Assembly: GCF_001709345.1 (NCBI RefSeq)
Contig: NZ_MDTQ01000001.1
Location: 1,956,584 to 2,020,583, forward strand
Direction: 5' to 3'
Source of the DNA: Terasakiispira papahanaumokuakeensis
GTDB taxonomy: Bacteria; Pseudomonadota; Gammaproteobacteria; Pseudomonadales; Halomonadaceae
Length of the DNA: 64,000 nucleotides
The notes under the pieces were generated by a model, which made no database searches, was not told the origin of the DNA, and was given only the letters and a program-made list of their open reading frames with translations. Shown piece by piece: positions 49,310 to 57,567 of the stretch; the first letter of the stretch is position 1, and each line of letters opens with the position of its first letter. The position numbers and the translations under genes were made by a program.

Positions 49310-50028
49310 TAATGCGCCTCCTGCTGCCATGGTAAATCATCAAGCCGACCACCCATTTCGAGATAACGCTCGCGATTAATCGGGCAAAACTTGACCTGTT
49401 GTCCAGCCTGTAATCGACTGGGTGGCGTTTGGTCGGGCCGAAACATGGCCTCAGGTGTACGACCAATCAAATTCCATCCCCCAGGAGAAACCAAGGGATA
49501 GATCGCCGTCTGGCTATCGGCAATACCCAATGCGCCCACAGGGACGCGCTTACGCGGTGTCGCCAACCTTGGCGTACGAAGTGTTTCAGCGACCTCCCCT
49601 AAATAAGCGAACCCAGGCGCAAAGCCAATCGCAAACACCTGATAAACCAAAGCCGAATGACACTCGATCACCTGATCAATGGTGAGGCCACTGCGCTCAG
49701 CCAGCAGCGGTAACTCAGGGCCGACTTCAGGCGCATAGTAAACTGGCAAATCAATCACAGGGGCATCGTGATCAACCTCAAGCACTTCCGGTAAGGCGGC
49801 CAATACTGGCGCAATATCGGCCAGTAAATGCGCCAAATCATCTTGTCTTAAGTCATAGCGTAAAAGTAAAGAGGTATACGCAGGGACCATATCAATCACG
49901 CGTTCTTTTAATGCGGTCGCCAAAGCGTCCTGCGCGGCTTGAATACGGGCTACCTGGGCGAGTTCAATGTCACGTCCGAAATACAGTGTAATGGCATCCA
50001 CGGCAGCGATCTCATAATGCCACTGCAT
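49309..50028 (-). CDS. pxpB: 5-oxoprolinase subunit PxpB (KipI family)
   Basis: 239 residues from the ATG at 50028, overlapping the pxpA stop (TGATG); a GTG one codon earlier is possible. Landmarks are SLLLRYD, VYYAPEVGPELPLLAERSGL, YQVFAIGFAPGFAYLGEV and the conserved PRLATPRKRVPVGALGIADS followed by YPLVSPGGWNLIGRTP. It works with PxpA and PxpC. Confidence 0.95.
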   Translation of the reverse strand: MQWHYEIAAVDAITLYFGRDIELAQVARIQAAQDALATALKERVIDMVPAYTSLLLRYDLRQDDLAHLLADIAPVLAALPEVLEVDHDAPVIDLPVYYAPEVGPELPLLAERSGLTIDQVIECHSALVYQVFAIGFAPGFAYLGEVAETLRTPRLATPRKRVPVGALGIADSQTAIYPLVSPGGWNLIGRTPEAMFRPDQTPPSRLQAGQQVKFCPINRERYLEMGGRLDDLPWQQEAH

Positions 50029-50804
50029 CACGCATCCCCTTGGGTCAATGACGAGGTCAATGCAGACGGGTTCAATGCTTCTCGAATAGCCCGTACTGCC
50101 GCAATCGATTCAGGATTATCGCCATGTACACAGAGCGTATCCACTTCAAGTGTCAACATGTTTTGACCTGAGTGGCTCTGAATCGGCTGGCCTGTGGCGA
50201 ATGACTGGGCTTGAGCAACGATCTTTGCCTGATCATGATGCACTGCCCCGACCTCACGACGCGACACTAAAAAACCAGCCTCGTCATAGGCCCTATCCGC
50301 AAAAGCTTCCAACCAAAGAGGCACGGAAAATGAAGCGGCCATATCCCGCAAGGCTTGGTTATCAACCGTGGACATTGCCATCAGCGCCAAAGGTTGCGGT
50401 AAATCAGCCAACGCTTTCAAGACCGCCTCCAGAATTTCAGGAGCACGCATCATATCGTTATACAGCGCCCCATGGGGTTTCACATAACGGATTTGCCCAC
50501 CTTCAGCCGCCGCAATCGACATCAAAGCGCCAATTTGATAACGCACCATGGCCGTCACTTCATCAGGCGAACAACTCAATGAGCGACGCCCAAAGCCCAC
50601 TAAATCAGGATAGGCAGGATGGGCGCCTAAGGTGACATCATGCGTTAATGCCAGACGCACAGTGCGTTGCATCACTAAGGGGTCACCTGCATGAAAACCA
50701 CACGCAATATTGGCTTGATCAATATAGGGCATAACCTCAGCATCCATGCCCATCGTCCAAGCCCCAAAACTTTCGCCAATATCACAATTCAGCTGTAGTT
50801 GCAT
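50028..50804 (-). CDS. pxpA: 5-oxoprolinase subunit PxpA (LamB/YcsF family)
   Basis: 258 residues beginning [14 protein letters not shown] (conserved NxDxGE) with [34 protein letters not shown] and [12 protein letters not shown], all LamB/YcsF hallmarks. First gene of pxpABC and divergent from the TRAP transporter genes. GAGGAG precedes the ATG. Confidence 0.96.
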   Translation of the reverse strand: MQLQLNCDIGESFGAWTMGMDAEVMPYIDQANIACGFHAGDPLVMQRTVRLALTHDVTLGAHPAYPDLVGFGRRSLSCSPDEVTAMVRYQIGALMSIAAAEGGQIRYVKPHGALYNDMMRAPEILEAVLKALADLPQPLALMAMSTVDNQALRDMAASFSVPLWLEAFADRAYDEAGFLVSRREVGAVHHDQAKIVAQAQSFATGQPIQSHSGQNMLTLEVDTLCVHGDNPESIAAVRAIREALNPSALTSSLTQGDA

Positions 50805-51144
50805 CCGTTAATCTCCTCGTCCTCAACATATCAGGCACGACAGCATTCAGAAGAGCTGATCTTGCGCTTTTCTGATCATCAGTCAGTTTTAAGGGTGTAC
50901 CCATCAGCACATTGCTGCCTATCAAAAAATCGACATATCTGTTCATTTATCTTTGCTCACGCCTGAACCCATTCGCCTTTCGTGTGCACACCTTTGCATA
51001 CCCAGCTAAGCGGGTGCCCTCTCGCCATCCCGATGCAGACCCAGACACTCAAATCAAGTCATATCAAATACGTTTTATAGATAAATTGACAGAATTATAC
51101 AAACTAAGCACCTATACATTAGGTTAATAATGCAAACAATATGT

Positions 51145-51173
51145 TTGACAGCCCCCAAGTAGACTCGCTACTT
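51145..51173 (+). promoter_or_regulatory. candidate promoter with overlapping palindrome, pxp/TRAP divergent region
   Basis: TTGACA (51145-51150), a 17-base spacer and a weak -10 CTACTT (51168-51173). The -10 is half of a perfect dyad AAGTAG-ACTCG-CTACTT (51157-51173), so a repressor could block polymerase here. The rest of the 604-base gap (50805-51408) shows nothing else I can name; the pxpA promoter must lie on its left side. Confidence 0.4.
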
Positions 51174-51408
51174 TGAAAAAATGGTATTCGTATGGGCAAA
51201 TCCTGCGCCAAAACATCATCCCCAGAGACCAGCGTGGCATGCTCATTGCTGGACACATTATTGGGAATAAAAGCGGATGTGATGGCTCGACCCAACGGTT
51301 TGCCATCTTGGCCAATACAACACTAACAAGCGATGACAGCACTGATGGCATAACATGCTCATACTAAGAAAAGGCATACCATCCATGACTGTCTCGGAGG
51401 ACAATCGC

Positions 51409-52458
51409 ATGAGCTTGACCAAGTTTTTCAACACCCGATTTTCCAACACCTGGCGCCTCAATACTGAGCGTCTTCAGCGATCGCGCCCGCTATTAAGAGC
51501 CCTGACACTCAGTGTCTCCTTAGTCGGCATCTCGACGGCCTCACATGCAGCCACGTCTTGGGATATGCCCACGCCCTATGGAGATACGAATTTCCATACG
51601 CAAAATATCCGCCAGTTTGCTGAGGATGTTCGTCAGGCAACCGATAATGAGCTGGACATCACGGTTCATAGCAATGGCTCTTTGATTAAGCATGCAGAAA
51701 TTAAAAACGCTGTGCGCCGAGGCTTGGTGCCGATTGGCGAATTGATCATGTCACGTCTGGCGAATGAAGATCCGCTCTTTGAAGTCGACTCTGTCCCTTA
51801 CTTGGCTAGCAATTACGACGATGCCTGGCACTTATGGCAAGCCTCAAAAGATATCCTCGCTCAACGTTTGGAACGTCAACGCCTAAAACTATTGTTTGCG
51901 GTCCCCTGGCCACCTCAAGGCATTTACACCCAATTCAAAGTCAACACTGGCGAGGAGTTACAAGGCGTCAAAATGCGCGCCTACAACAAATCTAGTGAAC
52001 GTTTAGCAGAGTTGCTAGGCGCCCAACCGACCCAGGTCGAAGTCCCTGACATTCCGACTGCATTTGGTACTGGCCGCGTCGATGCCATGATCACCTCACC
52101 CTCCACTGGGGCTAATACTCGAGCCTGGGACTACTTGACGGACTTCAACCACGCTCAGCTCTGGCTGCCCAAAAACATGGTGGTGGTGAATTTGAAGGCC
52201 TTCCGCCGTTTGCCGCAAGCCCAACAGCAGGCCATTGAGGCCGCAGCAGAAGAGGCTGAAAAACGAGGGTGGGCCGCGAGTAAAGCCGAAACCGATGCCA
52301 AAATCGGCATCATGCAAGAAAACGGTATTCGTGTCAGTGAGCCTTCAGAAGCCTTGAAAGCCAAATTGCAGCAGGTGGGTGACACCATGACTCAAGAATG
52401 GCTTGAACGTGCCGGCAGTGAAGGTCAGAAGATTCTGGATGCCTATCACGCCATGTAA
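51409..52458 (+). CDS. dctP: TRAP transporter substrate-binding protein, probable pyroglutamate type
   Basis: The ATG at 51409 follows CGGAGG and gives 349 residues; earlier in-frame ATGs lack a ribosome-binding site. The signal peptide has an unusually long, basic n-region (~30 residues) before the hydrophobic LLRALTLSVSLVGISTASHA. The DctP domain has GSLIKHAEIKNAVRRG, the ligand-Arg region GVKMRAYNKSSERLAELLGA and GTGRVDAMITSPSTG. Divergence from pxpABC suggests 5-oxoproline as ligand; a pyroglutamate-binding DctP subfamily is known from Bordetella. Inference, not proof. Confidence 0.93.
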   Translation: MSLTKFFNTRFSNTWRLNTERLQRSRPLLRALTLSVSLVGISTASHAATSWDMPTPYGDTNFHTQNIRQFAEDVRQATDNELDITVHSNGSLIKHAEIKNAVRRGLVPIGELIMSRLANEDPLFEVDSVPYLASNYDDAWHLWQASKDILAQRLERQRLKLLFAVPWPPQGIYTQFKVNTGEELQGVKMRAYNKSSERLAELLGAQPTQVEVPDIPTAFGTGRVDAMITSPSTGANTRAWDYLTDFNHAQLWLPKNMVVVNLKAFRRLPQAQQQAIEAAAEEAEKRGWAASKAETDAKIGIMQENGIRVSEPSEALKAKLQQVGDTMTQEWLERAGSEGQKILDAYHAM

Positions 52459-52573
52459 TGATCTTCACGATCAATCCTTAGATCGCGCCTAAACAACCCA
52501 TTGCAGTCACAGGCAAGCGGTTATTAGGGCATGCGATGGGCTAGGCTGAAGCCCTCAAACAGCCGGACGAATC

Positions 52574-52597
52574 CCTCTGCCACGATCGTGGCAGAGG
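52574..52597 (+). promoter_or_regulatory. 24-base perfect palindrome between dctP and dctQ
   Basis: CCTCTGCCAC-GATC-GTGGCAGAGG forms a 10-bp stem with a 4-base loop in the 182-base dctP-dctQ gap. There is no T-run. Hairpins here commonly raise binding-protein mRNA over the permease by stabilising or partly terminating the transcript. Confidence 0.6.
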
Positions 52598-52640
52598 CTC
52601 CATTATTCATACAGCCGGAAAAGCCGGAGGATCCAGACCT

Positions 52641-53180
52641 ATGCGTCATGCAATGGACCGATTTTATGGCCTAGGGGGCGCCTTGGCAGCGTTACAGCTG
52701 CTGATCATTATGTTGATGATTGTCATCCAAGTGCTGGGCCGCATTATTGATAACACGCTTCTGATGCTGCATCAGCCCCCCTGGGGGCTTAATGTGCCGG
52801 GACTAGCAGAAATAGCTGGTTTTTTATTGTTAGGCGCCAGTTTTTTTGGGCTCGCCTATACCTTCAGAGCAGGCGCCCACATTCGAGTCACCTTGATTAT
52901 CCAGCATTTACCTCGTGCCTTTCGTCAAGTCATGGAAGCGCTGATGATTTTGCTAGCTTTGGGCATTACGCTTTATGCCGCTTGGAATGGTGCCTGGCTC
53001 GCCTATGACAGCTACGACTTTGGCGATGTCTCCATTGGCATGGTGCCCGTCCCCTTGTGGATTCCGCAAAGTGCGATGAGTGCCGGCTTGTTATGGCTCG
53101 CCATTGCCTTGGTCGATACCTTGTTTGAAGTACTCAAAGGCAATTTCGCCACACTCAATCATAGCGAAGTGCAGGAGTAA
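52641..53180 (+). CDS. dctQ: TRAP transporter small permease
   Basis: 179 residues, four membrane segments (~14-36, 53-75, 95-117, 135-158), with the EIAGFLLLGASFFGLAYTFR and GAHIRVTLI family features. It forms the complex with DctM. GGAGGATCC lies upstream of the ATG; dctM starts 3 bases after the stop. Confidence 0.94.
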   Translation: MRHAMDRFYGLGGALAALQLLIIMLMIVIQVLGRIIDNTLLMLHQPPWGLNVPGLAEIAGFLLLGASFFGLAYTFRAGAHIRVTLIIQHLPRAFRQVMEALMILLALGITLYAAWNGAWLAYDSYDFGDVSIGMVPVPLWIPQSAMSAGLLWLAIALVDTLFEVLKGNFATLNHSEVQE

Positions 53181-53183
53181 GCC

Positions 53184-54485
53184 ATGGATATGATCATGAT
53201 GAGTATGCTCCTGCTTGTAGGGTTGCTGGTATTGCTTGGCGCCGGCTTATGGGTTGCCTTTGCGTTAATGGGGGTAGGATGGATTGCCCTGTCTGGCTTC
53301 ACATCTATTCCTGCCGGTGACAGTTTAGCCACAGCACTCTATGGCGCGAGTACGTCATGGGAACTCGCAGCGCTACCGATGTTTATCTGGATGGGCGAAA
53401 TCCTGTTCCGCTCTCGTTTGTCGGAAGACATGTTTTCAGGCATTGCGCCTTGGGTGGGCCATATTCCGGGTCGCCTTCTGCACACCAATATCTTGGGATG
53501 CGGTATTTTTGCTGCGATCTCGGGATCTTCCGCCGCTACTGCCGCGACCATCGGTAAGATGTCGATTCCAGAACTCACTCGTCGCGGCTATAACCGTGAG
53601 CAAATTCTGGGCACTTTAGCAGGCTCAGCGACCTTAGGGCTTTTGATTCCACCTTCCATTATCCTCATTGTCTATGGCATCGCCACGGAACAGTCCATCG
53701 CCCGTCTCTTTGTGGCCGGCATCCTCCCTGGTTTACTGTTAATCGCCCTATTTACGGGTTACGTGATGATCTGGTCCTGGCTCAACAAAGATGAAGTACC
53801 AGAAGAAACACAGCATTTACCTTTTAGGGAAAAACTCAAGCACTCTCGCCGGTTAGTGCCCGTACTCTTACTGATAGTCGGGGTCATTGGTTCTATTTAC
53901 GGCGGTTTAGCTTCGCCCACTGAATCGGCTGCTATCGGCGTATTACTGGCTCATCTGCTATCCTGGAAGTATGGGGCGTTAAGTTGGTCTACTTTTTCGC
54001 AAGCCCTCGCCGGAACAGTCAAAACATCAACGATGATTGCCTTTATTCTGGCGGGTGCAGCGTTTCTAACAACAGCAATGGGGTTTACAGGAATTCCTCG
54101 CGAACTGGCGGCATGGATCGGCACATTAGCGCTATCACCGTACATGCTATTATTCGCGTTGACCTTGTTTTTCATCTTACTGGGTTGCTTTTTAGACGGC
54201 ATTTCAGTGGTAGTTCTGACAACCTCTGTCATATTGCCTATGGTTGAAGCAGCAGGGATTGATCCACTATGGTTTGGCATTTACTTGGTTATTGTGGTTG
54301 AAATGAGCCAAATCACGCCGCCCGTTGGCTTCAATCTTTTCGTACTACAAGGGCTTTCCGGCGATAATATTCTGAAAATCGCTCGGGCAGCATTACCTTA
54401 CTTTTTATTGATTTTGTCTGGGGTGCTGATCATCACAATCTTCCCAGCGGTAGTAACCTACTTACCCAACCAGATGGGTCAGTGA
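53184..54485 (+). CDS. dctM: TRAP transporter large permease
   Basis: 433 residues with 11-12 hydrophobic segments, the length of the DctM family. Landmarks are ELAALPMFIWMGEILFRS, ISGSSAATAATIGKMSIPEL, SATLGLLIPPSIILIVYGI and EMSQITPPVGFNLFVLQGL. It is the sodium-coupled translocating subunit. It ends at a terminator hairpin (54511-54535). Confidence 0.96.
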   Translation: MDMIMMSMLLLVGLLVLLGAGLWVAFALMGVGWIALSGFTSIPAGDSLATALYGASTSWELAALPMFIWMGEILFRSRLSEDMFSGIAPWVGHIPGRLLHTNILGCGIFAAISGSSAATAATIGKMSIPELTRRGYNREQILGTLAGSATLGLLIPPSIILIVYGIATEQSIARLFVAGILPGLLLIALFTGYVMIWSWLNKDEVPEETQHLPFREKLKHSRRLVPVLLLIVGVIGSIYGGLASPTESAAIGVLLAHLLSWKYGALSWSTFSQALAGTVKTSTMIAFILAGAAFLTTAMGFTGIPRELAAWIGTLALSPYMLLFALTLFFILLGCFLDGISVVVLTTSVILPMVEAAGIDPLWFGIYLVIVVEMSQITPPVGFNLFVLQGLSGDNILKIARAALPYFLLILSGVLIITIFPAVVTYLPNQMGQ

Positions 54486-54510
54486 CGCCCAGCACCAGCT
54501 TCCGTCATGG

Positions 54511-54535
54511 CGGCCATCTTTTGGATGGCCGTTTT
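54511..54535 (+). terminator. terminator after dctM
   Basis: CGGCCATC-TTTTG-GATGGCCG then TTTT, 25 bases after dctM. The MarR-type gene starts 17 bases further, so readthrough may still express it. Confidence 0.85.
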
Positions 54536-54551
54536 AGTAGAGAGGATCGCT

Positions 54552-55118
54552 ATGCAAGTTAACGACATGGATAGACCGGATGCACAGACCTCAGCAGCCG
54601 ACGACAACAAAAGATCAGTAGGTCCGATCGTATCATCCGCTCATCTGGCCTCCAGCAAAGCGGCAGAATTGTCTGAATTTGAGTTTGGCTTAATTGTCGC
54701 GGGTCATGCATTCAATCGCTGGATGATTCGCTGCATGACCGCATCCGGATTACCTGAACTAGGCGCACTGGATGTGCTAGTGCTTCACAGCGTCAACCAT
54801 CGAGAAAGAGCCAAAAAAATGGCGGATATTTGCCTAGTCTTGAACATTGAAGATAGCCATACCGTCACTTATGCTTTGAGAAAACTCACAAAATTAGGTG
54901 TCGTTGGCTCAGAAAAAAGAGGCAAAGAGACTTTTTATAAAACTACCGAAAAAGGCCAAGAAATCTGCGAACGTTATGGCCAAATCCGAGAAGAATGTCT
55001 CGTTGAATCACTGAAGACACTCGGATTTTCACGAGAAGACATTGGCGATACTGCACGTTTTCTGCGAGGTCTTTCGGGCTTATATGATCAAGCAGCTCGT
55101 TCTGCGGCCTCACTATAA
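54552..55118 (+). CDS. MarR family winged-helix regulator
   Basis: 188 residues from the ATG at 54552 (GAGAGGA 5 bases upstream); the frame is open upstream through the terminator. The winged HTH lies at ~65-140 with LDVLVLHSVNHRERAKKMADICLVLN in part, the recognition region DSHTVTYALRKLTKLGVV and the wing KRGKETFYKTTEKGQEI. An ~45-residue low-complexity N-terminus precedes it. Its position behind the pxp/TRAP locus makes it the likely local regulator, perhaps acting at the palindrome at 51157-51173. Confidence 0.88.
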   Translation: MQVNDMDRPDAQTSAADDNKRSVGPIVSSAHLASSKAAELSEFEFGLIVAGHAFNRWMIRCMTASGLPELGALDVLVLHSVNHRERAKKMADICLVLNIEDSHTVTYALRKLTKLGVVGSEKRGKETFYKTTEKGQEICERYGQIREECLVESLKTLGFSREDIGDTARFLRGLSGLYDQAARSAASL

Positions 55119-55417
55119 AACCGCTACAGCATGAGGTCGTGTAACAGCTCAATCGACTGCTCCCGTATTACCATTGCAGGCTTAATGCAGCACAACGCAA
55201 CGGGGTACACATAGATTATTGTGCACCCCATATTGCAATGCAGTATGATATGAGAAATAGTAGAAAATGGAACAACAGGAAAAGATAGCAGGCGCCCTGC
55301 TTGAGGGTTCCTGACTATCTGTACGCTACCCATATCATTGCCAATACAGTCAATAGACGGGTACATGGATAGTACTTGCATATGGATAGCATTGTGGATG
55401 TAGAGGCTGACTATTGA

Positions 55418-55594
55418 ATGGACATCACCATGAACCAAAGCCATGCAGATGCACTCTCAAAATGGGATGGCAAAGACATTATCGAAGGTCTTTGCCTATT
55501 ACTCGAAGTTCAGCCCGCACATAATTTACGGGAGCTGCTCGACCTGACTTGTCTAGTTGAGTTTTATCGGGATCATTATTTTGCCAGCAAGTAG
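55418..55594 (+). CDS. small acidic protein, unrecognised (58 or 54 aa)
   Basis: Open frame directly after a stop codon, from ATG 55418 (58 residues) or ATG 55430 (54 residues, MNQSHADALSKWDGKD...). The sequence has a clear helical, amphipathic composition (IIEGLCLLLEVQPAHNLREL, LVEFYRDHYF), a codon pattern like neighbouring genes and ends one base before the stop of the converging antiporter gene. AGAGG lies 11 bases before the first ATG. No family recognised. The upstream 299 bases (55119-55417) carry only an imperfect 9-bp hairpin (GGGGTACAC with GTGCACCCC, 55202-55229). Confidence 0.5.
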   Translation: MDITMNQSHADALSKWDGKDIIEGLCLLLEVQPAHNLRELLDLTCLVEFYRDHYFASK

Positions 55595-55595
55595 C

Positions 55596-57443
55596 TCACG
55601 ATGACGCCATGCGGGCAAGATGCCCACTCCCTGAAAAGGTAAAGTGGCTTTCAGCACTCGGCAGTAAAGCCACCAGACGCCATCCAGGCCCAACATCCCA
55701 CTGACTGCGCTCACTGAAAACTCGAATACGTCCTTTAGGATCAATGGCTAATAAGGGCAAAACACAGCGTTGATGATGATCCAAGTAGTCATCAAAACTA
55801 AAGTTCTCAGTGAGTTTTGTCTCTTTGACTTCCCCGCCTTGCGCCATCATGCTGGCTAACTGAGCATATGTGATCTGACCATCAAATAATCGGGTCAGTC
55901 GAGCATGCACCTGTTCAGAATCCTGACGACTATTATTGGCCCCTTCATTCACCATAAACACCTGGCGGGTATCAAACATGTCGCGGAAATGGTAGCCAAC
56001 CAAGGAGTTCAACTGACGATAAGGTGATATCGCTAATAAATGCCCAATCCCAGTCAAATCAAGATGTTGGGCTGCATGTTCTGATAAGGGATTCCCATAA
56101 TAAACCTCTAGACCCGCCATCCGAGCTTCTTGTACTAAATCCCAGTTAGGGTCAGCCAGCACGACGCGCACATTATGTGTCTTTAAAATCTGACCAAGCG
56201 CCCGGGCCAATGGATTCGCCCCCATAAAGAGAAACCCAGAAGGCGGTGGTGCTTGTACTTTGAGCCAAGCCGCTAAGGTACGAGAAGTCAGGCTTTGCAG
56301 TAAAACGCTACCGATAATAACCAGAAAAACCAAAGGCACTAGCATCTCAGCTTGGGGCACATCCAGCGCTTCTAACTTAAGTGCAAACAGTGCAGAGACA
56401 GCCGCCGCCACAATGCCACGCGGACCGATCCAGGCGAGTAGCAAGCGCTCACGCCAGGATAAGTCACTGCCTCGGGTTGATATCATGACATTCAATGGCC
56501 GTGCAACCCACAGAATCAGCGCCAATAGGGCCAAAGCAGCACCGCCAAGCCCCATCATTGCGGCCAAGTCTAAACGTGCAGCCAGCAAAATGAATAGCCC
56601 TGAAATCAACAACACACTCAAGGTTTCCTTAAACTCAAGAATATCCTCAAGATCCACACCACGCATATTGGCGAGCCACATCCCCATGACGGTCACGGTC
56701 AGCAACCCAGATTCATGAAGTATGGCATTGGATAACGCAAATAATGCAAGAACAAAGGTCAGCACCCCTAGGTTATGTAAGTAATGAGGTAACCAGTGAT
56801 GTTTGAGCACCCAGCCCAATAATTGACCGCCCATCGCCCCCAAGATCAATCCCAAACACAGGGTCTCACCAAACACCCACAACGAGTGCCAATGGGAGGC
56901 GCCTGTCTGCAGTGCGACGACGTATTCAAATACAAGCACAGCCAATAAAGCCCCAATGGGGTCAATCAAAATACCTTCCCATCGTAAAATACGACTCACC
57001 GCAGCAGTAGGGCGCACACTCCGGAGCATGGGCACAATCACGGTAGGTCCTGTCACAACGGTCACAGCCCCCAATAGCGCAGCCATAGGCCAAGAAAAGT
57101 CGAGTAGAACAACAGCACCAGCACTGATTACGGCCCCATTCACCAACATCCCGGAAGTCACTAGTCGTCTGACAACACGGCCATGTTCTCTAATTTCACT
57201 CAACTTTAACGTTAAGGCGCCCTCAAACAGAATAATCGCAACCGCAAGAGACACGACCGGAAACAACAGATCGCCAAATAAAGCATCCGGCTTAAGCCAC
57301 TCTAACCAGGGGCCGACAACGATGCCCGATAAGAGCAATAACAAAATAGCCGGTTGTCGTAAGCGCCAAGACAACCACTGGCACGCCAGTGATAACAGAC
57401 CGATCGCAGCCAACACCAAGGCAGGTTGGGTCATGTCATTCAT
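55596..57443 (-). CDS. CPA1 family Na+/H+ (or K+/H+) antiporter with C-terminal NAD-binding domain
   Basis: 615 residues. Twelve or so membrane helices (~8-390) with the NhaP-type core features IILFEGALTLKLSEIR, VVTGPTVIVPMLRSV and EGILIDPIGALLAVLV (transport-site Asp). Residues ~398-500 form a TrkA-N/RCK-like Rossmann domain (GFLFMGANPLARALGQIL, VVLADPNWDLVQEA), and ~530-615 a further soluble tail. A fused nucleotide sensor implies redox- or osmotically-gated ion exchange. The start may be the ATG three codons later (57434). Confidence 0.93.
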   Translation of the reverse strand: MNDMTQPALVLAAIGLLSLACQWLSWRLRQPAILLLLLSGIVVGPWLEWLKPDALFGDLLFPVVSLAVAIILFEGALTLKLSEIREHGRVVRRLVTSGMLVNGAVISAGAVVLLDFSWPMAALLGAVTVVTGPTVIVPMLRSVRPTAAVSRILRWEGILIDPIGALLAVLVFEYVVALQTGASHWHSLWVFGETLCLGLILGAMGGQLLGWVLKHHWLPHYLHNLGVLTFVLALFALSNAILHESGLLTVTVMGMWLANMRGVDLEDILEFKETLSVLLISGLFILLAARLDLAAMMGLGGAALALLALILWVARPLNVMISTRGSDLSWRERLLLAWIGPRGIVAAAVSALFALKLEALDVPQAEMLVPLVFLVIIGSVLLQSLTSRTLAAWLKVQAPPPSGFLFMGANPLARALGQILKTHNVRVVLADPNWDLVQEARMAGLEVYYGNPLSEHAAQHLDLTGIGHLLAISPYRQLNSLVGYHFRDMFDTRQVFMVNEGANNSRQDSEQVHARLTRLFDGQITYAQLASMMAQGGEVKETKLTENFSFDDYLDHHQRCVLPLLAIDPKGRIRVFSERSQWDVGPGWRLVALLPSAESHFTFSGSGHLARMASS

Positions 57444-57500
57444 ACTCCGTCAGGCTGAGCTGTCCTAAGAACAGCACGAAAAATTAAAAGCGGGCTATAG

Positions 57501-57524
57501 TGACAATGAATGTATAAATTGTCA
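57501..57524. promoter_or_regulatory. palindromic operator candidate
   Basis: TGACAAT-N10-ATTGTCA, a perfect 7-bp dyad spanning 24 bases in the 124-base gap between the divergent antiporter and GGDEF genes; its centre contains TATAA. It could control either gene. Confidence 0.4.
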
Positions 57525-57567
57525 TCCAGAAATCCTGTTTTCCGCCCATTAATGCCAGGAGGTCGTT

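Noticed and set aside
55124-55444. Minus-strand frame of 106 codons downstream of the MarR-type gene
   Set aside because: It has unusual composition, no ribosome-binding site and overlaps the better small plus-strand frame at 55418-55594 only at its start; no homology pattern seen.
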